16,395 nt of DNA from Spirochaetia bacterium (GTDB lineage: Bacteria > Spirochaetota > Spirochaetia > Treponematales > Breznakiellaceae): NCBI GenBank assembly GCA_025997715.1, contig BNUY01000060.1, positions 1 to 16,395 of the forward strand, in the 5' to 3' direction. The notes below the pieces were generated by a model that saw only the letters and a list, made by a program, of their open reading frames with translations, searched no databases and was not told where the DNA came from. A program made the position numbers and the translations under genes. Shown here piece by piece: positions 14,413 through 16,395 of this stretch (positions are counted from its first letter, which is position 1; every line of letters starts with the position of its first letter).

Positions 14413-15261
14413 TTAGGCGTAAGCGGCCGCCCATGCCTGTAATGCTATGCCGAAAGCTACCGATACGTTGAGGGAACCCTTGGCGCCGTAGGTGGGGATA
14501 GAGAGGCGGCCCAGGGAAGTGTCTGCGGCGGCCAGGGCTTGCGGACTTACCCCCAACTCTTCGGAACCGACAATCATTACCGCGTGTTTGGGAAAGGGGA
14601 AGTGGGCGATATCAATGCCGCCGGTTTCCAGGGCAAAGACGGGGGTTGTTGATAAAGCCTGGGGAAATTGTAAAGGCAGCCCGGTAAATTCGACGGCAAG
14701 GCGTTCCCAGGGAAGAATATCCGTACAGCCCATGGCGGTCCGTTTAGCCCGGGGGTGATTGGGGTCCGCGCAGAGGGGCGATAGATAGAGCTTTTCGACC
14801 CCGAAAGATTCGGCGGCCCGGAACATGGCCCCCACGTTAAAGGGGGAGCGGATATCCTCCAGGTAGACCCGCATTCCCGGGAAGGGGTGGCGTTTTCCGG
14901 GGTCAAGGCTGCCTCCGGCGTCGATAAAATCCCAGTCGGCGGTCTGCTTCCCCGTAGCGGTGAGGAGAATGTGGCGGACCGTGTTGATGGCCCGGCGGAT
15001 GGAAGCCCGACATTCGTCGCCAGTATCCTCCGGGGCGTATGTTCGCAGGCTGCCAAGGGCGGCGCTGAGGGCTTGCCGGACGGTGGGGGGAAAGGCACCG
15101 TCTTGGGTCAGGGTTTGCAGGGTATCCGTCAGATAGGGTAGTTCTCTACTTGCAACGAAGTTCCCGGCGCAGAGACGGAGTTCGGCTTCGGCGAAAGTTT
15201 TGGCGATTTTCCGGAGGCGCTGGGGACGGGGGAGTTGGGCGAGTTTATGGAGGGGGATCAT
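14413..15261 (-). CDS. SpoU/TrmH-family RNA 2'-O-methyltransferase
   Basis: 282 residues. The SPOUT knot is in the C-terminal half: motif 1 IRSPFNVGAMFRAAESFG (137-154), motif 2 MIVGSEELGVS (229-239) and motif 3 LSIPTYGAKGSLNVSVAFG (253-271). Asparagine, arginine and the SLNVSVA loop bind S-adenosylmethionine and place the RNA ribose. The first 125 residues form a helical, arginine-rich N-terminal domain (ASIRRAINTVRHIL), probably for RNA binding. The target nucleotide in tRNA or rRNA cannot be deduced. The start ATG at 15261 has only AGGT upstream as ribosome site. A -10-like TATAAT lies at 15281-15286 on this strand, suggesting its own promoter after the flgM terminator. Confidence 0.9.
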   Translation of the reverse strand: MIPLHKLAQLPRPQRLRKIAKTFAEAELRLCAGNFVASRELPYLTDTLQTLTQDGAFPPTVRQALSAALGSLRTYAPEDTGDECRASIRRAINTVRHILLTATGKQTADWDFIDAGGSLDPGKRHPFPGMRVYLEDIRSPFNVGAMFRAAESFGVEKLYLSPLCADPNHPRAKRTAMGCTDILPWERLAVEFTGLPLQFPQALSTTPVFALETGGIDIAHFPFPKHAVMIVGSEELGVSPQALAAADTSLGRLSIPTYGAKGSLNVSVAFGIALQAWAAAYA

Positions 15262-15280
15262 GGCAAATTTGACCTACACT

Positions 15281-15286
15281 ATTATA
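15281..15286 (-). promoter_or_regulatory. -10 box for the methyltransferase gene
   Basis: On the minus strand TATAAT lies 19 bases before the ATG at 15261. No convincing -35 box is present at the expected distance, where the T-run of the flgM terminator lies. Confidence 0.35.
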
Positions 15287-15300
15287 AGGCAGGAATCTCC

Positions 15301-15328
15301 AAAAAAAAGCGGAACCCCCCGGTTCCGC
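15301..15328 (-). terminator. Rho-independent terminator of flgM
   Basis: Read on the minus strand, GCGGAACC, a four-base GGGG loop and GGTTCCGC form a perfect 8-bp stem, directly followed by eight T residues. It lies 21 bases after the flgM stop codon. Confidence 0.92.
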
Positions 15329-15349
15329 CCTGAATCTACGCTGCGTTGC

Positions 15350-15634
15350 TTATATCCCGAAGACATCTATAATCTTATCGGCCGTGGCATTCAATAGAGT
15401 CTCGTTGATATAGGAAGGGTCGTTGATCTTTTTCTTCATCTCTTCAATGCGGTCCGCCCTGACATCCGGGGCTGCCATGATGAGCTCTTTTACCCGATAC
15501 AGCTCAGCCTGCTCCCGGGCTTCCGAGGAGAGGGAAATCGAGTCGGTTTTCTCACTCTGACTTACTTGACCGCTCCGTCCGGGCTTTTTACCGGGCTGAA
15601 TGGGTTCTATGGGACCAATTCCGTTGACCGTCAT
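15350..15634 (-). CDS. flgM: Anti-sigma-28 factor FlgM
   Basis: 94 residues from the preferred ATG at 15634. FlgM binds the flagellar sigma-28 factor and holds back late flagellar genes until the hook is complete. The N-terminus MTVNGIGPIEPIQP and a middle part SISLSSEAREQAELYRVKEL fit the family, followed by C-terminal helices DRIEEMKKKIND and LLNATADKIIDVFG, the sigma-binding region. An earlier ATG at 15640 adds two residues but lies too near the AGGA ribosome site, which is seven bases from 15634. A sigma-28-type promoter is directly upstream, so FlgM probably feeds back on its own transcription. Confidence 0.88.
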   Translation of the reverse strand: MTVNGIGPIEPIQPGKKPGRSGQVSQSEKTDSISLSSEAREQAELYRVKELIMAAPDVRADRIEEMKKKINDPSYINETLLNATADKIIDVFGI

Positions 15635-15656
15635 ACTCATATCCTACCTACCCCAA

Positions 15657-15684
15657 TTATCGGCATTTATCTGTTAATAGTTTA
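15657..15684 (-). promoter_or_regulatory. Sigma-28 (FliA-type) promoter of flgM
   Basis: On the minus strand TAAA (15684-15681) is followed after 16 bases by GCCGATAA (15664-15657), an exact match to the flagellar sigma-28 -10 element. The classical spacing is 15. The -35 element overlaps the last codons (V-N-Y-stop) of rsmI. The transcript would start about 15 bases before the flgM ATG, leaving a very short leader with the AGGA ribosome site. Confidence 0.7.
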
Positions 15685-16369
15685 CACGATTTTTGGATTT
15701 CTTTCCAGATACAAACACCGAAAATTCGCCCATTTGCCTGTTTTTTTCTGTTAAAACAAGCAGAATCTCCGCTACAGAACCCCGGAGATATTCCTCGTGT
15801 ACCTTAGTCATTTCCCTGCCCACACATACATATCGTTCATTATCAAGATCGGCCAGATCCGTCAAAAGCTTGAGAACCCTGAAGGGAGATTCGTAGAGAA
15901 CAAAGGCGGTTTCCATGTCCAGGAGTTCCTTCAGCCGGGAACGCCGCCGGCCGGCCTTCGGTGAGAGGAAGCCCTCAAAAACCACGGTTTTGTCCATGCC
16001 GCCTGAAACGCTAACCAGGGAAGCAAAGGCGGAAGGGCCCGGGATGGGGATCACCGTATGCCCGGCCTCCGCGGCAAGCCGCACCAGCAGGTTGCCGGGA
16101 TCGCTCAAAGCCGGAGTTCCGGCGTCACTGGCATAGGCCACGGTTTTGCCCTCCTTAAGGGAAGCAATCACCTTTTCGGCGGCGAATTCCTCATTTTGAG
16201 CGCGGCAGGAGAGCAGGGGAATGCGCAGACCCAGGTGGCTTAGCAGTTTGAGGGTACGGCGGGTATCTTCGCAGGCAACGAGGTCAACGGTTTTAAGGAT
16301 TTCCACCGCCCGGAAGCTGATATCCCCCAGGTTCCCTATGGGCGTGCCGATAATATACAAGGTTGACAC
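15674..16369 (-). CDS. rsmI: 16S rRNA (cytidine1402-2'-O)-methyltransferase RsmI
   Basis: 231 residues. RsmI adds the 2'-O-methyl group at C1402 in the decoding centre of 16S rRNA. Family motifs are TPIGNLGD (9-16), CEDTRRT (33-39), SDAGTPALSDPG (81-92) and PIPGPSA (108-114), the tetrapyrrole-methylase-type S-adenosylmethionine site. Many RsmI proteins have about 280 residues with an extra C-terminal domain; this one ends soon after FSVFVSGKK, so that domain is missing. The start used is GTG at 16369, fitting the family beginning STLYIIGTP, but no ribosome site is visible. The frame stays open to the window edge, so an upstream start cannot be excluded. The gene precedes flgM, whose promoter overlaps its 3' end. 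Confidence 0.93.
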   Translation of the reverse strand: MSTLYIIGTPIGNLGDISFRAVEILKTVDLVACEDTRRTLKLLSHLGLRIPLLSCRAQNEEFAAEKVIASLKEGKTVAYASDAGTPALSDPGNLLVRLAAEAGHTVIPIPGPSAFASLVSVSGGMDKTVVFEGFLSPKAGRRRSRLKELLDMETAFVLYESPFRVLKLLTDLADLDNERYVCVGREMTKVHEEYLRGSVAEILLVLTEKNRQMGEFSVFVSGKKSKNRVNY

Positions 16370-16395
16370 AGGGTCAGTATAACCGATATGGCCGC

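Overview
The window looks like a chromosomal segment of a spirochaete, most likely a Treponema-type bacterium. The clues are a BspA/TpLRR-type leucine-rich repeat protein, a flagellar flgM with a sigma-28-type promoter next to rsmI, a GyrA with alanine at the quinolone-contact serine position, and moderate GC with AT-rich spacers. The genus is inferred from gene content and protein style; no rRNA or tRNA gene is present to confirm it.

Layout. Positions 1-942 (minus) hold the 5' part of a metallo-beta-lactamase/beta-CASP hydrolase that runs off the left edge. Positions 943-1372 hold a promoter with an overlapping inverted repeat, a 22-residue ORF and a structured stretch bounded by 12-bp inverted repeats. 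A small coiled-coil protein of DIP1984 type (1373-1885, minus) is divergent from a tightly overlapping five-gene accessory operon (2053-5346, plus). That operon encodes a AAA+ ATPase with winged-helix-like N-terminal parts, two small unknown proteins, a sigma-70 protein that stops before regions 3.2 and 4, and a DUF4116 repeat protein. After a spacer with a gene-like minus-strand fragment, an inverted repeat and a good promoter come a LEM-3-like GIY-YIG nuclease, a DUF2779 nuclease (PD-(D/E)XK plus DEDDy exonuclease plus Cys cluster) and the LRR protein.

From 9116 the content is mostly core: gyrA, a YugP-type membrane zinc peptidase, a META-domain lipoprotein and a YbaK-type tRNA-editing protein, all plus. 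They are followed on the minus strand by a four-helix-bundle protein, a SpoU/TrmH rRNA/tRNA methyltransferase, flgM and rsmI.

Two exact 16-bp parS (ParB-binding) sites, one inside the 3' end of gyrA and one between ybaK and the four-helix-bundle gene, suggest that the right half lies in the origin-proximal centromere region. The most unusual candidate system is the AAA+/truncated-sigma operon: an ATPase joined by translational coupling to a sigma fragment that keeps core-binding and -10 recognition surfaces but has no -35-binding domain.
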